A DNA stretch of 64,000 nucleotides from Halichoerus grypus (Eukaryota > Chordata > Mammalia > Carnivora > Phocidae), in assembly GCF_964656455.1 (NCBI RefSeq), contig NC_135726.1, forward strand, positions 7,202,001 through 7,266,000. The letters are read 5' to 3'. The translations under genes were made by a program, and so were the position numbers. Below, piece after piece: positions 10,686 to 20,829 of the stretch; positions within the stretch are counted from its first letter, which is position 1; the number at the start of each line of letters is the position of its first letter. Below the pieces are notes generated by a model that was given only the letters and a program-made list of their open reading frames with translations, was not told where the DNA came from and searched no databases.

Positions 10686-12192
10686 TTATTGTTATGTTAA
10701 TCCCCATACATTACATCATTAGTTTTAGATATACTGTTCCATGATTCATTGTTTGTGCATAACACCCAGTGCTCCATGCAGAACGTGCCCTCCTCAATAC
10801 CCATCACCAGGCTAACCCATCCTCCCAACCCCCTCCCCTCTAGAACCCTCAGTTTGTTTTTCAGAGTCCATCGTCTCTCATGGTTCTTCTCCCCCTCCGA
10901 TTTCCCCCCCTTCATTCTTCCCCTCCTGCTACATTCTTCTTCTTCTTTTTTTCTTTCTTAACATATATTGCATTATTTGTTTCAGAGGTACAGATCTGAG
11001 ATTCAACAGTCTTGCACAATTCACAGCGCTTACCAGAACACATACCCTCCCCAGTGTCCATCACCCAGTCACCCCATCCCTCCCACCCCACCCCCCACTC
11101 CAGCAACCCTCAGTTTGTTTCCTGAGATTAAGAATTCCTCATATCAGTGAGGTCATATGATACATGTCTTTCTCTGTTTGACTTATTTCGCTCAGCATAA
11201 TACCCTCCAGTTCCATCCACGTCGTTGCAAATGGCAAGATCTTATTCCTTTTGATGGCTGCATAATATTCCATTGTATATATATACCACATCTTCTTTAT
11301 CCATTCATCTGTTGATGGACATCTTGGCTCTTTCCACAGTTTGGCTATTGTGGACATTGCTGCTATAAACATCGGGGTGCACGTAGCCTTTCGGGTCCCT
11401 ACTTTTGTATCTTTGGGGTAAATACCCAGTAGTGCAATTGCTGGATCATATGGTAGCTCTATTTTCAACTTTTTGAGGAACCTCCATACTGTTTTCCAGA
11501 GTGGCTGCACCAGCTTGCATTCCCACCAACAGTGTAGGAGGGTTCCCCTTTCTCCGCATCCCCGCCAACATCTGTCGTTTCCTGACTTGTTAATTTTAGC
11601 CATTCTGACTGGTGTGAGGTGGTATCTCATTGAGGTTTTGATTTGGATTTCCCTGATGCCGAGCGATATTGAACACTTTTTCATGTGTCTGTTGGCCATT
11701 TGGATGTCTTCTTTGGAAAAATGTCTGTTCATGTCTTCTGCCCATTTCTTGATTGGATTCTTTGTTCTTTTGGTGTTGAGTTTGATGAGTTCTTTATAGA
11801 TTTTGGATACTAGCCCTTTATCTGATATGTCATTTGCAAATATCTTCTCCCATTCTGTCAGTTGTCTTTTGGTTTTGTTGACTGTTTCCTTTGCTTTGCA
11901 AAAGCTTTTTATCTTGATGAAGTCCCAATAGTTCATTTTTGCCCTTGCTTCCCTTGCCTTTGGCGATGTTTCTAGGAAGAAGTTGCTGCGGCTGAGGTCG
12001 AAGAGGTTGCTGCCTGTGTTCTCCTTTAGGATTTTGATGGACTCCTGTCTCACATTGAGGTCTTTCAACCATTTGGAGTCTATTTTTGTGTGTGGTGTAA
12101 GGAAATGGTCCAGTTTCATTCTTCTGCATGTGGCTGTCCAATTTTCCCAACACCATTTGTTGAAGAGACTGTCTTTTTTCCATTGGACATTC
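10654..12192 (-). mobile_element. Young carnivore LINE-1, 5'-truncated (1.54 kb)
   Basis: A poly-T tract at its left edge is the minus-strand poly-A tail, followed by the whole 3' UTR and the C-terminal third of ORF2. The 14-bp duplication TGAAAGCCGCTTTG (10640-10653 and 12193-12206) is perfect. The insert landed in a MIR, whose halves join across it. The ORF2 part is open throughout, so it is young relative to the other L1s here. It lacks 5' UTR, ORF1, endonuclease and most of the reverse transcriptase and cannot move on its own. Confidence 0.97.
11139..12192 (-). pseudogene. LINE-1 ORF2p C-terminal fragment (open frame)
   Basis: About 350 codons of LINE-1 ORF2 read without a stop to a natural TGA at 11139, after a C-terminus '...MYHMTSLI'. 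The fragment begins after the reverse transcriptase catalytic region. It contains the cysteine-rich C-terminal segment with the C-X3-C-X7-H-X4-C pattern intact (CWRGC...HCWWEC), the '[15 protein letters not shown]' block and '[16 protein letters not shown]' near the end. Full-length ORF2p, about 1,275 residues in the family, copies L1 RNA at nicked chromosomal DNA. This piece has neither endonuclease nor polymerase motifs. The open frame extends ~48 codons upstream to 12338, but that part is host MIR DNA, not L1. No promoter, so I call it a non-functional remnant. Confidence 0.93.
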
Positions 12193-12206
12193 TGAAAGCC
12201 GCTTTG

Positions 12207-12360
12207 AATGCAAGGGTAGTTAATTTCTCTGGGCCTCAATTTCTTTCTCATTAAAATGGGGATAAGGAGCACCTGCTCTATAGGGTTATTACATATGGTT
12301 AAAATGGAAGGAGACCATGTGTATAAAGCTCCTGGCATAGAGTGTGTATTCAGTACCTTC
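12207..12360 (+). mobile_element. MIR SINE, 3' piece (split by LINE-1)
   Basis: 'TAATTTCTCTGGGCCTCAATTT', 'AAAATGGGGATAAGGAGCACC' and 'AAGCTCCTGGCATAGAGTG' are the downstream MIR blocks that belong with 10605-10653. Confidence 0.85.
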
Positions 12361-12519
12361 CTTTGGTATTTGCTTCCTGCCTCCCTCCTCCATTAGTCTG
12401 GACATTTTTGATTATGAACCACAGAAAGCCGTTCACAGTGGCTTAAGGAAAAATAAATATTTGATGGGTTCAAGGAATTCCTTGAATAATTGTCCATACT
12501 TGCTGCCTTTAGTTTCTCT

Positions 12520-13110
12520 CATCCCACTCATTTTGAACCCACCCCCATCAGGGTTTTGTACCTCTGCTCCTCCACTGAAAGTGCACTTCGGGTTTGCAGG
12601 GACGACCTTGAGGCTCAATCCAATGGCCCTTTCTGAGCCCTTATCTGATGTGCCTTATCAGTAGTACTGGGCACAGTTGGTCATGTTCTCCTTGATATGC
12701 TTTCTTCTCTGGCTTTGGGGACAACCTCCTCCCCCGACCCTCCTCCCATGGCTGGGTGACCAGTCTTCTTTGTTGAGTGTCCATCATTCTTTAGCTCTCT
12801 TAAAGGCTTAAGTCCTGCAGAGCTCTGGCCTTGGACCTCTTCTCTTTTCTACCCATACTGTCTTCCTAGGGGATCTCATCCAGCTTCATAGTTCTGATCC
12901 TAACCATATGTTGCTGCTGCCTCGCCAATTTATATCCCCAGCCTGGACCTCTGCCCTGGACTATACTCCGGAATATCCACCTGCCTTTGCAGTGTCTCCA
13001 CTTAGATGTCTCACAGGTTTCTCAAACGCTGACATGTCCAAACAGAGCTCCCATTAGCCCCCATTCCCTACCTCCCACCGAATCCTGCTCTGCCACAATT
13101 TTCCCATCTC
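12520..13110 (+). mobile_element. LINE-2, ORF2/RT region
   Basis: 'CTCCACTGAAAGTGCACTT', 'AATCCAATGGCCCTTTCTGA', 'TTGGACCTCTTCTCTTTTCT', 'AATTTATATCCCCAGCCTGG' and 'CCACTTAGATGTCTCACAGG' follow the LINE-2 reverse transcriptase C-terminal region in order. The frame is broken. Confidence 0.85.
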
Positions 13111-13489
13111 GACTGTGATTGGTCAGACCAGTGTCATGTGCTCATTTCTGGAAATGGGCAGTGGGTTGGGGGCGGTGGAGGTTACCCTCTTCCCAAGTCA
13201 CTGGATGGAGAATCAGAGAAACGTGTCCTCCCAAAGGAAAATTGGGGTTGCTATTACCACGAGAGAGTGAATGAGTGCTGGGAAAACAAAACCACAACTG
13301 CACTATTCCCTCTAATTTTAGACTTATTTGAGATATCTGACAGGTGGAAGTCTCAGGAAGCAGAGAACAGCTTGCAGCCTGGCTCAGAAGCTGTGGAACT
13401 TGGTTTGGGACTTTGAAACTGTTCCTTGTCTAGGATTATGATGAAAGAAAAATCCACAGCCCACCTCAAACCAAAATCAAAGTTTTGGC
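13111..13489. other. No feature recognised
   Basis: No repeat or gene signature identified. Confidence 0.45.
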
Positions 13490-13860
13490 AAGCCTGTATT
13501 CCTTCTGGAGGTGCTAGTTTCCTGGGTTTTTCCAGCTTCTAGAGGCCGCACACATTCCTTGGCTCGGGGCTCCCTTTCATCTTCAAAGCGAGCAACGAAG
13601 CATCTCTCTGACCCTGTTTCCATCCTCACATCTGTGTCTAACTGCCTCCCTCTGCCATTTTTAAGAACACTTGTGATTATATTGAGCCCACCTAGATAAT
13701 CCAGGTCACTGTCCATATCTGAAGGTCAGCTAATTAGCACCCCTAATACCATCTGCAACCTTTATTCCTCCTTGCCGTGTGAGGTCATATATTCACAGGT
13801 TCTGGGGATTAGGATGTGGCTCCTTGGGGAGGCCATTATGCTGCCCACCACGGATAGGAC
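13490..13860 (-). mobile_element. MaLR-type solo LTR (MLT1-like)
   Basis: Antisense MLT1-like blocks: 'TTCTAGAGGCCGCACACATTCC', 'CCTAGATAATCCAGGTCACT', 'ACAGGTTCTGGGGATTAGG' and 'GGCCATTATGCTGCCCACC'. Old LTR relic with no internal retroviral sequence next to it. Confidence 0.7.
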
Positions 13861-14757
13861 AGATGGTTAGCTCAATCTGGTTCACATGGCAGGTGCGGCA
13901 GGGTACCAATACTGACAAACCCACAAGTCCGCCTCATGGGTTAGGGGCAGAAGAGTTTCCCAAAGAAACAGTGAGTGGCATGAGAGAAGAGCTATGCCCA
14001 CCTCCTGTTCCTTCTGAGGGTCTAGGCAAGCTCTCTTGATGCTGAACAAGACTCTCATATGCCCCATTGAAGCTGCTTTACGTTAATAGACTTCTGATTC
14101 TAAAGTGGAAGTGCCCCATTGTGATGGTTAATTTTTCATGTCATCCATTTCTCTGGAGAGCCCTGACTAATGCACCCGTGGAAAGAGAGTCAGGAGCCCT
14201 GGTCCTGCCTGTGTTCCTTGCTGAAACAATTTTGAAGGTTCTGTCAAGTCTGGGAATTCTAGAATCCTCAGACCTCACCTGGCTGGGGTTGGAGAGAAAC
14301 CATCCTAGAGGGAGGAGTCAGCATGAGAAACTTCTGACTGGCTTTTTCCTTAAAGGGCAGCAGATTCTCCAGAGTTGCAGGTAATTCTCACGGTAACAAA
14401 AGAGGGAGATGGGTCAGAATCCATCACAGCAGCACCTTTTATCTATCACCTGCAAGAAGCAAACAAGATGGCGTGGATGTTGGCTGGGAGCCCAGTGCTC
14501 CCTGGAGCTTTACAGAAGAGGCAGACCTGCTACCCCCAGAGTTCTTCTGTGGTCTGGTCTACACTGGAGGGGGAGAGGCAGGCTTCTAGCTCCAAGCAGA
14601 TCTGTGTCCCCAGCCTCATTTGCCTGGGCAGGCACCCACCCAAGAGTCTTGGGGCTCATGACACTGCTTAGATGTGGAGACAGGGGCAGGGGACTCCAGG
14701 CAGGGGACTCCAGGCCAGGATGCTGTCAGAGCACAGGTAGACAGACACTACCTTCAA
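13861..14757. other. Mostly unassigned; one LTR-like shard and a 14-bp tandem
   Basis: The only known-looking piece is 14123-14176 ('TGTGATGGTTAATTTTTCATG ... CCCTGACTAATGCA'), which looks like the two ends of an old LTR with its middle missing. At 14687-14714 CAGGGGACTCCAGG is repeated twice in tandem. The rest is unassigned. Confidence 0.4.
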
Positions 14758-15094
14758 TGGATTGAATGTTTGTGCCCCCCCAATTCATATGTTGAAACCC
14801 TAATCCCTATATGATGGTATTTACAGCTGGGGCCTTTGGGAGGTGATTAGGTCATGAGCGTAGAGCCCTTGTGAATGGGACTGGCACCTTTGGAAGAAGA
14901 GACCAGAGATTTAGGTAGTTCTCTTTCTCCTGTGTGAGGATCCAAGAAGACTGTCATCTGTGAATCAGGAAGCAGGTCCTCACCAGCCACAGAATCTGAT
15001 GGCACCTTGATCTTGGACTTCTCAGCCTCCAGACTTCGAGAAATAAATTGCTTGTTGTTTAAGTCTGTGGTATTTGCTGTAGTGGATTAAGACA
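14758..15094 (+). mobile_element. MaLR-type solo LTR
   Basis: 'TGGATTGAATGTTTGTGCCC', 'GGGAGGTGATTAGGTCATGA', 'CTTGATCTTGGACTTCTCAGCC' and a terminal 'GGATTAAGACA' follow the MST/MLT1 LTR plan from end to end. 'GAAATAAATTG' near the end is the degraded poly-A signal region. Confidence 0.85.
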
Positions 15095-15218
15095 AGGTCC
15101 TTGATAGTCTTCCAGGGCCTGGAAGCAGGAGAAGGACTGATATATTAATATTCAGCCCAGGGCAACCTCAGCTCCCCATTTCTGAAGTTTGGAGTTTGTT
15201 AGAGTCCAAAACTTAGCC

Positions 15219-15237
15219 ATATATATATATATATATG
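15219..15237 (+). repeat. (TA)n microsatellite
   Basis: About nine uninterrupted TA units. Confidence 0.9.
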
Positions 15238-15411
15238 ACTGTGTTAGATTTTTCCCCTTTCTTTTGTCTAAACCCTGGAGGAAGAATAACCATGGAAATT
15301 AGAGGAAGCATGGAATATTTCTTTCTGAGGGGCTGAAAACAAGTACCAAAGTCCACTTGAGTTATTTATAAGAAAAAAGTTTGGACAGAGTTCTTTAAAA
15401 AGTGGGCGGTG

Positions 15412-15616
15412 GGGGCACTTGGGTGGCTCAGATGGTTAAACGTCTGCCTTCGGCTCAGGTCATGATCCCAGGGTCCTAGGATCGAGCCCCATGTCGGGCT
15501 CCCTGCTCAGTGGGGGGCCTGCTTCCCCCCCTTCCTCTGCTTCTCCCCCTGCTCATATTCTCTATCTCTGTGTCTCGAATGAATAAATAAAAAAAAACTA
15601 AAAAAAATAAAAATAA
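15412..15616 (+). mobile_element. CAN-SINE
   Basis: 'GGGGCACTTGGGTGGCTCAG' head, 'CGGCTCAGGTCATGATCCCAG' tRNA-like body, CT-rich region, then an A-rich tail broken by T and C. Duplication AAAAAGTGGGCGGTG / AAAAAGTGGTCGATG (15397-15411, 15619-15633) has two mismatches, so it is of moderate age. Confidence 0.95.
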
Positions 15617-15634
15617 AAAAAAAGTGGTCGATGG

Positions 15635-16237
15635 AATATAACCTTCAAGATGAACATGTATGTAAGCTTGAGAACATTCTCAAGCTTCCGGGTGGCTCAC
15701 AAACAGAAACTGTATCTGGTAAATCTTGGGAAAACAAAAATAGGCTAACAAAGTTGAGAGCAATGAAAGGCTAGTTAGAAAGGTGGCAGATCAACTTGGA
15801 CATGGGTCTTTGTATATCCTGAAATCCTGTCCTGAAGATTTCTGTTCTGTGTATCTTACTAAGGTTTTTTTTTGCTTTGTTTTGTTTTGATAAAAAAATT
15901 AAGAACTTATAATTATCTCTTTGAAGGCTTCTTATTTCTTCATTTCTCCTCCTTTCACCCTAACACCCCCTATGAACTTGCTGTTGTTGCCAAATGGATC
16001 ATTTGAGTTGGATACAGAAATTAATTCAGGTAAATGAATGTCCACTTAACGTACATGAAGCTTTGTCTTACCAGGCAAATAGCACCTCAAAGAAGGATGG
16101 TGGATATCATCTACAAGATTAGAAACGGTTCTGCTTTGCTTTGTTAATTTAATTTACTTTTCATTATTTAACGGAATAGAAAATTTAGTGTAAATGTGTA
16201 CTGGACAGTGAAGCCATCTTGGTAGGTTGTTTAAACC
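15635..16237. other. No feature recognised
   Basis: AT-rich. No family signature identified. Confidence 0.45.
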
Positions 16238-16380
16238 AGGATTTCCCAAGTGCCACGTATCCATCACCTGGGTAACTTGGTAAAATACAGATGCTTGGTG
16301 TTACCCCTAGGGATACTGATTTAGTGCCTCCAGAGGTCTGGAGATCTCTGTTTTAAAAACCTTCCTTCGGGTGAATTGAC
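16238..16380 (+). mobile_element. MER5A relic, partial
   Basis: 'GGATTTCCCAAGTGCCACG', 'CATCACCTGGGTAACTTGG' and 'GATACTGATTTAGTGCCTCC' match the central MER5A body. The 3' terminus is degraded. Confidence 0.65.
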
Positions 16381-17442
16381 CATCCACTATCGTCCAGGCA
16401 GCATGCCTGCCTGAGGGCAGAGCAGCCAGGAGGGAAGCCACAGAGTCTTGGGCATTTAGCCCCAGAGAACTACATCCATAAAATGTCAGGACTGTCCCAG
16501 ATAGAAATCAGCAACATGGGACAGGGACCAGTGGCTGGAAGAGGAGTTCCATCGGGAGGGTCCTGGATTGTCCAGGTGGAGATGACCCATGGGCAGGTGC
16601 AGACAGGACTCTGAGCTGCCGGAGTCTTGAGCTCATGGACAATGACACGTGATAAAAGCATTTATGAGGCAGGACGGGATCAGTCCATCAGGGAGGCACC
16701 CAGATGTGCAAGGAACAGACAGAAGATACGGGTGAAATTTTTTATCTCGGACTCCAGAGGTAGAGCAGAAGTCGCCAGGGGAGCCAGAGACTGAGACTGA
16801 GAAATAGGATGTTCAGAGTGATCTTCAAAGAGGAAACTTCAGGAACTTTCAGGGAGGAGAGGAAACCAGATTCAGAGACATAGTGTGCATGTGCATGCGC
16901 ATCACTTGTTTAAGAAGGTTAGTGGGTTAAGAAGGAAGAAATATGATGGTATTTTTAGGTGGTCGAAAGGTCATTTTAAGTTTGGGGAAATCTGAGCTAG
17001 TTTGTAGGCAGAGGGGAAGGAGAGGAAGATATTATTGATGTGGAGGGGAAAAAAAATCATGGAGCAACAGTGTGTTAAAGATGGCTTAAGTAAGGATCCT
17101 AGCAGGAAACAATCCACTTCAAATGGCTTAAGATTCTTTAATAAACCTCCATTCTTAGAAGTGTGGTTTGGGTTAAGAGAATCAACAAGGGATGTCGGGG
17201 CACCCAAAGACTAGCAAGAGCTGGTAGCCATTACCACCCATGGCTTTGAAAGGGCAAGAGGAGAGAGTGGGGTGTGGGAACCCTGTGAAAGCTGAGGCTG
17301 TGGTCACCGGGGAATGCAGCCATACCCAAACCTGGACAGGCAGAGAGGGTGCTCTGGAGGGAGGACCCCTCTCTCCTCCTACCCTCTGATCACCTGCAGG
17401 TGCCTCCCATTCGTTGAGCCCAACTAACAACTACAGGGGGGA
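16381..17442. other. No feature recognised
   Basis: About 1 kb of purine-rich sequence. No recognised repeat, exon or RNA gene. Confidence 0.45.
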
Positions 17443-17878
17443 GAGAATCATGGCCTAATCCTTATAACCGGTGAATAGGTTAGCCTATATGGTAAAAGAA
17501 ACTTTGCAGATGTGATTAAGTTAAGCATCTTGAGATGGAGAGATTAAACTGGATTTTCCGGGTAGGCCCAGTGTATTCACAGGAGTTCTTATCAGAGAAA
17601 GAGGAAAGCAGGAGAGGAATAGTCAGAGAAGGAGATGTGACAATGGGAGTAGCCAAGAGCCAAGGAATACCAGTGGCCTCTGGAATTTGGAAGAGGCAAG
17701 GAATGGATTCTCCCCAGGAGCCTCCAGAAGGGGCAAGAGCTGCTGACACTTGGATTCTAGCCCCATGAGACTCACTGTGGACATCTGACCTCCAGAACTA
17801 TAAAAGAATAGGTCAGTATTGTTTTGAACTAGTAAGTTTGTGGTCATTTGCTGCAGCAGGAACAGCAGACTAATTCAG
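17443..17878 (+). mobile_element. MaLR-type solo LTR (MLT1-like)
   Basis: 'CTTTGCAGATGTGATTAAGTTAAG', 'CTGGATTTTCCGGGTAGGCCC', 'AAGAGGCAAGGAATGGATTC' and 'GCAGACTAATTCA' follow MLT1 LTR order. Same general type as 13490-13860, opposite orientation. Confidence 0.75.
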
Positions 17879-18289
17879 TAAGGGAGCCCCGGTGACGCAT
17901 TCCATAGAAGTCAGCTTCCAGGGACACACAGGACAGAGAGGGTGAAGAACGGAACAGAAGGGACAAATGGCATAGGGACAGATGTCAACATCTAGAAATC
18001 AGATTTCTCTGGAAAGCTGCATTCCCTCTGCTGAAGGGTAGTGTGAAGAGCAGAGGATGACTGGATGGGGGAGATATTTTAAAGTGTGAAGGGGGATACC
18101 AGCACACATTACTAGGTGGATGTACGTGATTTTGAGTGTACTAAGATGAGGTGGAGCCAAAATTGGGGTGAGGCTGGAATAAGAGGCGAAGGCAAGGGCT
18201 GGTGAGGGGACCGCCCCAACCAGCATCACTCCTCCACAGTAGTTCCGAATTTCTCTGGGTTTCATCTTTTTCCCCAATCTCAGTCCAGG
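17879..18289. other. No feature recognised
   Basis: No family signature identified. Confidence 0.4.
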
Positions 18290-18680
18290 TGTTTGGGGGA
18301 CCCATCTCCCTCCTACCAGTGATGGGCATGCGGTCTAGGACTACCCAAGCAGCATAGCTCTGTCCTTCTGGCCAACTGATGGGTTGAAGGATAAGCATGT
18401 GACTCAAGTTGGTAAATCAGAGTGAAGCCCAGTTCTTGCCCAGGAGTTACCTGGAAGAGAATTTCTCTCTTTTCTGCTGGACTTGAACCCTGGGAGGGCA
18501 TGAGGGCAGTCTATCTGAGTTGCAGCCAACAGAGCAGAAGAACAAGATGGATAGACACTGGCGACATTGTTCAAGTCCCCGAATCCAGGCACACCTCAGT
18601 CTGCCATAGCTCTGGTCTTTTCTGTTTTATGTCAATGAACTTTCCGTTTTGCCTAACCGTTTGTAGTCATCTCTAATTGA
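18290..18680 (+). mobile_element. Old mammalian repeat, family not assigned
   Basis: 'TGGCCAACTGATGGGTTGAAGG', 'AACAGAGCAGAAGAACAAGATGG', 'GACATTGTTCAAGTCCCCGAATCC' and 'TTATGTCAATGAACTTTCC' resemble a common mammalian interspersed repeat (LTR or L1-3'-like) that I recognise by pattern but cannot name. Confidence 0.4.
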
Positions 18681-19087
18681 AATGCTGCCCTCCTGACACC
18701 AGGCCTATGCTTGGGACCAGCCCCGCCCTTCACTTGGCCTCTTTTGATCCCATTGTGCATGGAACATTTGCTCCCCTGTGGCTTCAACACCTGTGTAATT
18801 TATCAAAGAGGACTGTAGTCAAGGTGACAGGTCATTGATGACAGGTTTTTTGAGAGGAGAAAACTGTCCCCAAAATAGGATACTTTGTGCTGTTCTTGAA
18901 ATGGTTTCACCGTCAAGTCACAAAGGGAGGTTTTTGTCCCCTACATATGTAGGTATGTAACATCACAACAAAGACCCAAGAAGCAATTTCCCTTTTTCGG
19001 GATGAGTAAATATAGAACTAGCCATTGCCAAAAACCAATGTGCTAGATAAATGTACTCTCATAAGAGAATGATTTTCCTTATAAGTG
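18681..19087. other. No feature recognised
   Basis: No family or gene signature identified. Confidence 0.4.
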
Positions 19088-19330
19088 TACCAACTGAACT
19101 GGCATTTTTTTAGTCCTTTACCCTTTGCGAAGTATCATCTGCCTGAATCAACCCAGATTAAAACCACCCCAAGAAGTGGGTATTACAGTTCCCATTTTAT
19201 GGATCTGGAAATTGAAACTTAAGAGGTTAAAACACGTCACCCCAAGTTCCCTAGTGAATGAGGGTCAAAGATGGAATTAGAACCCAGGTCTCTGCGATTC
19301 CACGATCCCACGTAATTACCACCACACCAG
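19088..19330 (-). mobile_element. MIR SINE
   Basis: Antisense MIR: 'CCCATTTTATGGATCTGGAAATTGAAAC', 'AAGTTCCCTAGTGAATG' and 'TTAGAACCCAGGTCTCTGCG'. Confidence 0.85.
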
Positions 19331-19529
19331 GCTGGCTGGGTGAGAGAGTCAGTGGCAATGTCAGGTGGATTTGGGCTTGGAGTCCATTTCACACTCTCTG
19401 CTGCCAGGGACAACCTCTATGGCTTCCTCAGACCATTGAATAAGGGTCAGAGAAAAGTTAGAATGTCCTTAGTGGAAAGCAGGGGCAAGAGTTCAGAGCT
19501 TACTAACTTGGTCTTCCTCCATGATCTTT

Positions 19530-20155
19530 CACCAAGTCCTGTTGATTTTGCTTCTCAAACAGATCTATGTATTTCTGGCCATCTGCAAGCCCCAGCTTCA
19601 TTTGCCTGGACAACAGCTGTTGTCACAGGACTCTGTTTCCACTCTTGTCAACTCCAGCCCATTCTCCAAAGTGCGCAGGAGTGAAAGCAACAGAAGTCAA
19701 GTTTTGTCCCTTCTCTACTTAAGACTTTTCATGATTCCATCTTCTCTTAGGATCAAAATCACACAATCATGAAGGCTTTTCCTGCATATCCTGGCCCCCT
19801 CTGGCCCCTCAGCTGCATAACTCACATCTCTCCCCCCATCTCTGGGCTCCAGCCACACCGGTGCTGCGCTCTCCCAGCTCTCTTCAGTGTCATGATCACT
19901 TTGGTCCCGGAACCTGTTCCTACTCCTAGGATGCTCTAACCATGCCATTCCCCTGTCTCCCACATGCAACCCCTTCCACCTAGTTTATCCTGCCCACCCT
20001 TCCATCTCAGCCTTCTCTCTTCCTCCAGGAGAGTCTCCAGTTATTGGTCCCAGTAGCACCCTCATCATCTCTTTTCCTTGTAGCACTTACCCCAGTTTGT
20101 GTAGCCATTACTTGCTCTCATCTCAGCTAGACTCTAAGCTCCATGAGACAGGGAA
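19530..20155 (+). mobile_element. LINE-2, 3' part
   Basis: 'CACCAAGTCCTGTTGATTTTGC', 'CCCATTCTCCAAAGTGCGCAGG', 'CATATCCTGGCCCCCTCTGGCC', 'CTAGACTCTAAGCTCCATGAG' are in LINE-2 order. About 600 bp of old copy. Confidence 0.85.
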
Positions 20156-20602
20156 TATGTTAGTTGGTTACGTCTAGTGGACACTGGTTGCCTGCTTTTC
20201 CCATTTCCCCCTTCCCCTTCCTAAGAGCACCCATGCTTTCTTTCCACAACAGGGTAGAATCAACTCTACCCTGTTGTGTGACAAATATGAGATTTGAGGG
20301 GGGCTGACAGTATAAGCTCATTCTTGCTGTAATGATTGGTATCCGACAGAGAGTAATGCAGCCCTGGGATAGTCCACACGTGTCCTTACCTGGCCACATT
20401 TGGTTTGTCTTTTCCATGGGCAACTTTGGACCATTCTAGGATGATTGAAGGAGTAACTTCTGATCTATCTGCAGCCATCTTGCTACTATGAAGGTAATTT
20501 GCATGAGGACAATACAAAGCTGACATTCAGAAGAAGGGAGAGCTGTGAACATTGCAGAGACACCAAGGCAGAGGGGTTTCTTACCCTTTAATGAGGTTAC
20601 AT
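20156..20602. other. Unassigned, contains a perfect hairpin
   Basis: Possible diverged old LTR. The distinct feature is the inverted repeat at 20245-20278. Confidence 0.4.
20245..20278. repeat. Perfect 14-bp inverted repeat, 6-nt loop
   Basis: CACAACAGGGTAGA (20245-20258) and TCTACCCTGTTGTG (20265-20278) are exact reverse complements around ATCAAC. It has no T-tract or gene context to make it a terminator. Function, if any, is unknown. Confidence 0.9.
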
Positions 20603-20616
20603 TAAAGATGATGTCC

Positions 20617-20815
20617 TGGGTCACCTGGGTGGCTCAGTCATTAAGCGTCTGCCTTTGGCTCAGGTCGTGATCCCAGGATCCTGGGATCGAGCCCCGCATC
20701 GGGCTCCCTGCTCCACGGGAAGCCTGCTTCTCCCTCTCCCTCTCCCCCTGCTTGTGTTCCTGCTCTCGCTGTGTCTCTCTCTGTCAAATAAATAAATAAA
20801 ATCTTAAAAAAAAAA
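20617..20815 (+). mobile_element. CAN-SINE
   Basis: Near-consensus 'TCACCTGGGTGGCTCAGTC' head, 'GATCGAGCCCCGCATCGGGC' B-box region, CT-rich block and (AAAT)n tail. Perfect 14-bp duplication TAAAGATGATGTCC at 20603-20616 and 20816-20829. Confidence 0.97.
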
Positions 20816-20829
20816 TAAAGATGATGTCC

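Noticed and set aside
20617..20690. tRNA gene (A- and B-box-like sequence)
   Set aside because: These boxes belong to the tRNA-derived head of CAN-SINEs; no cloverleaf with proper stems is kept.
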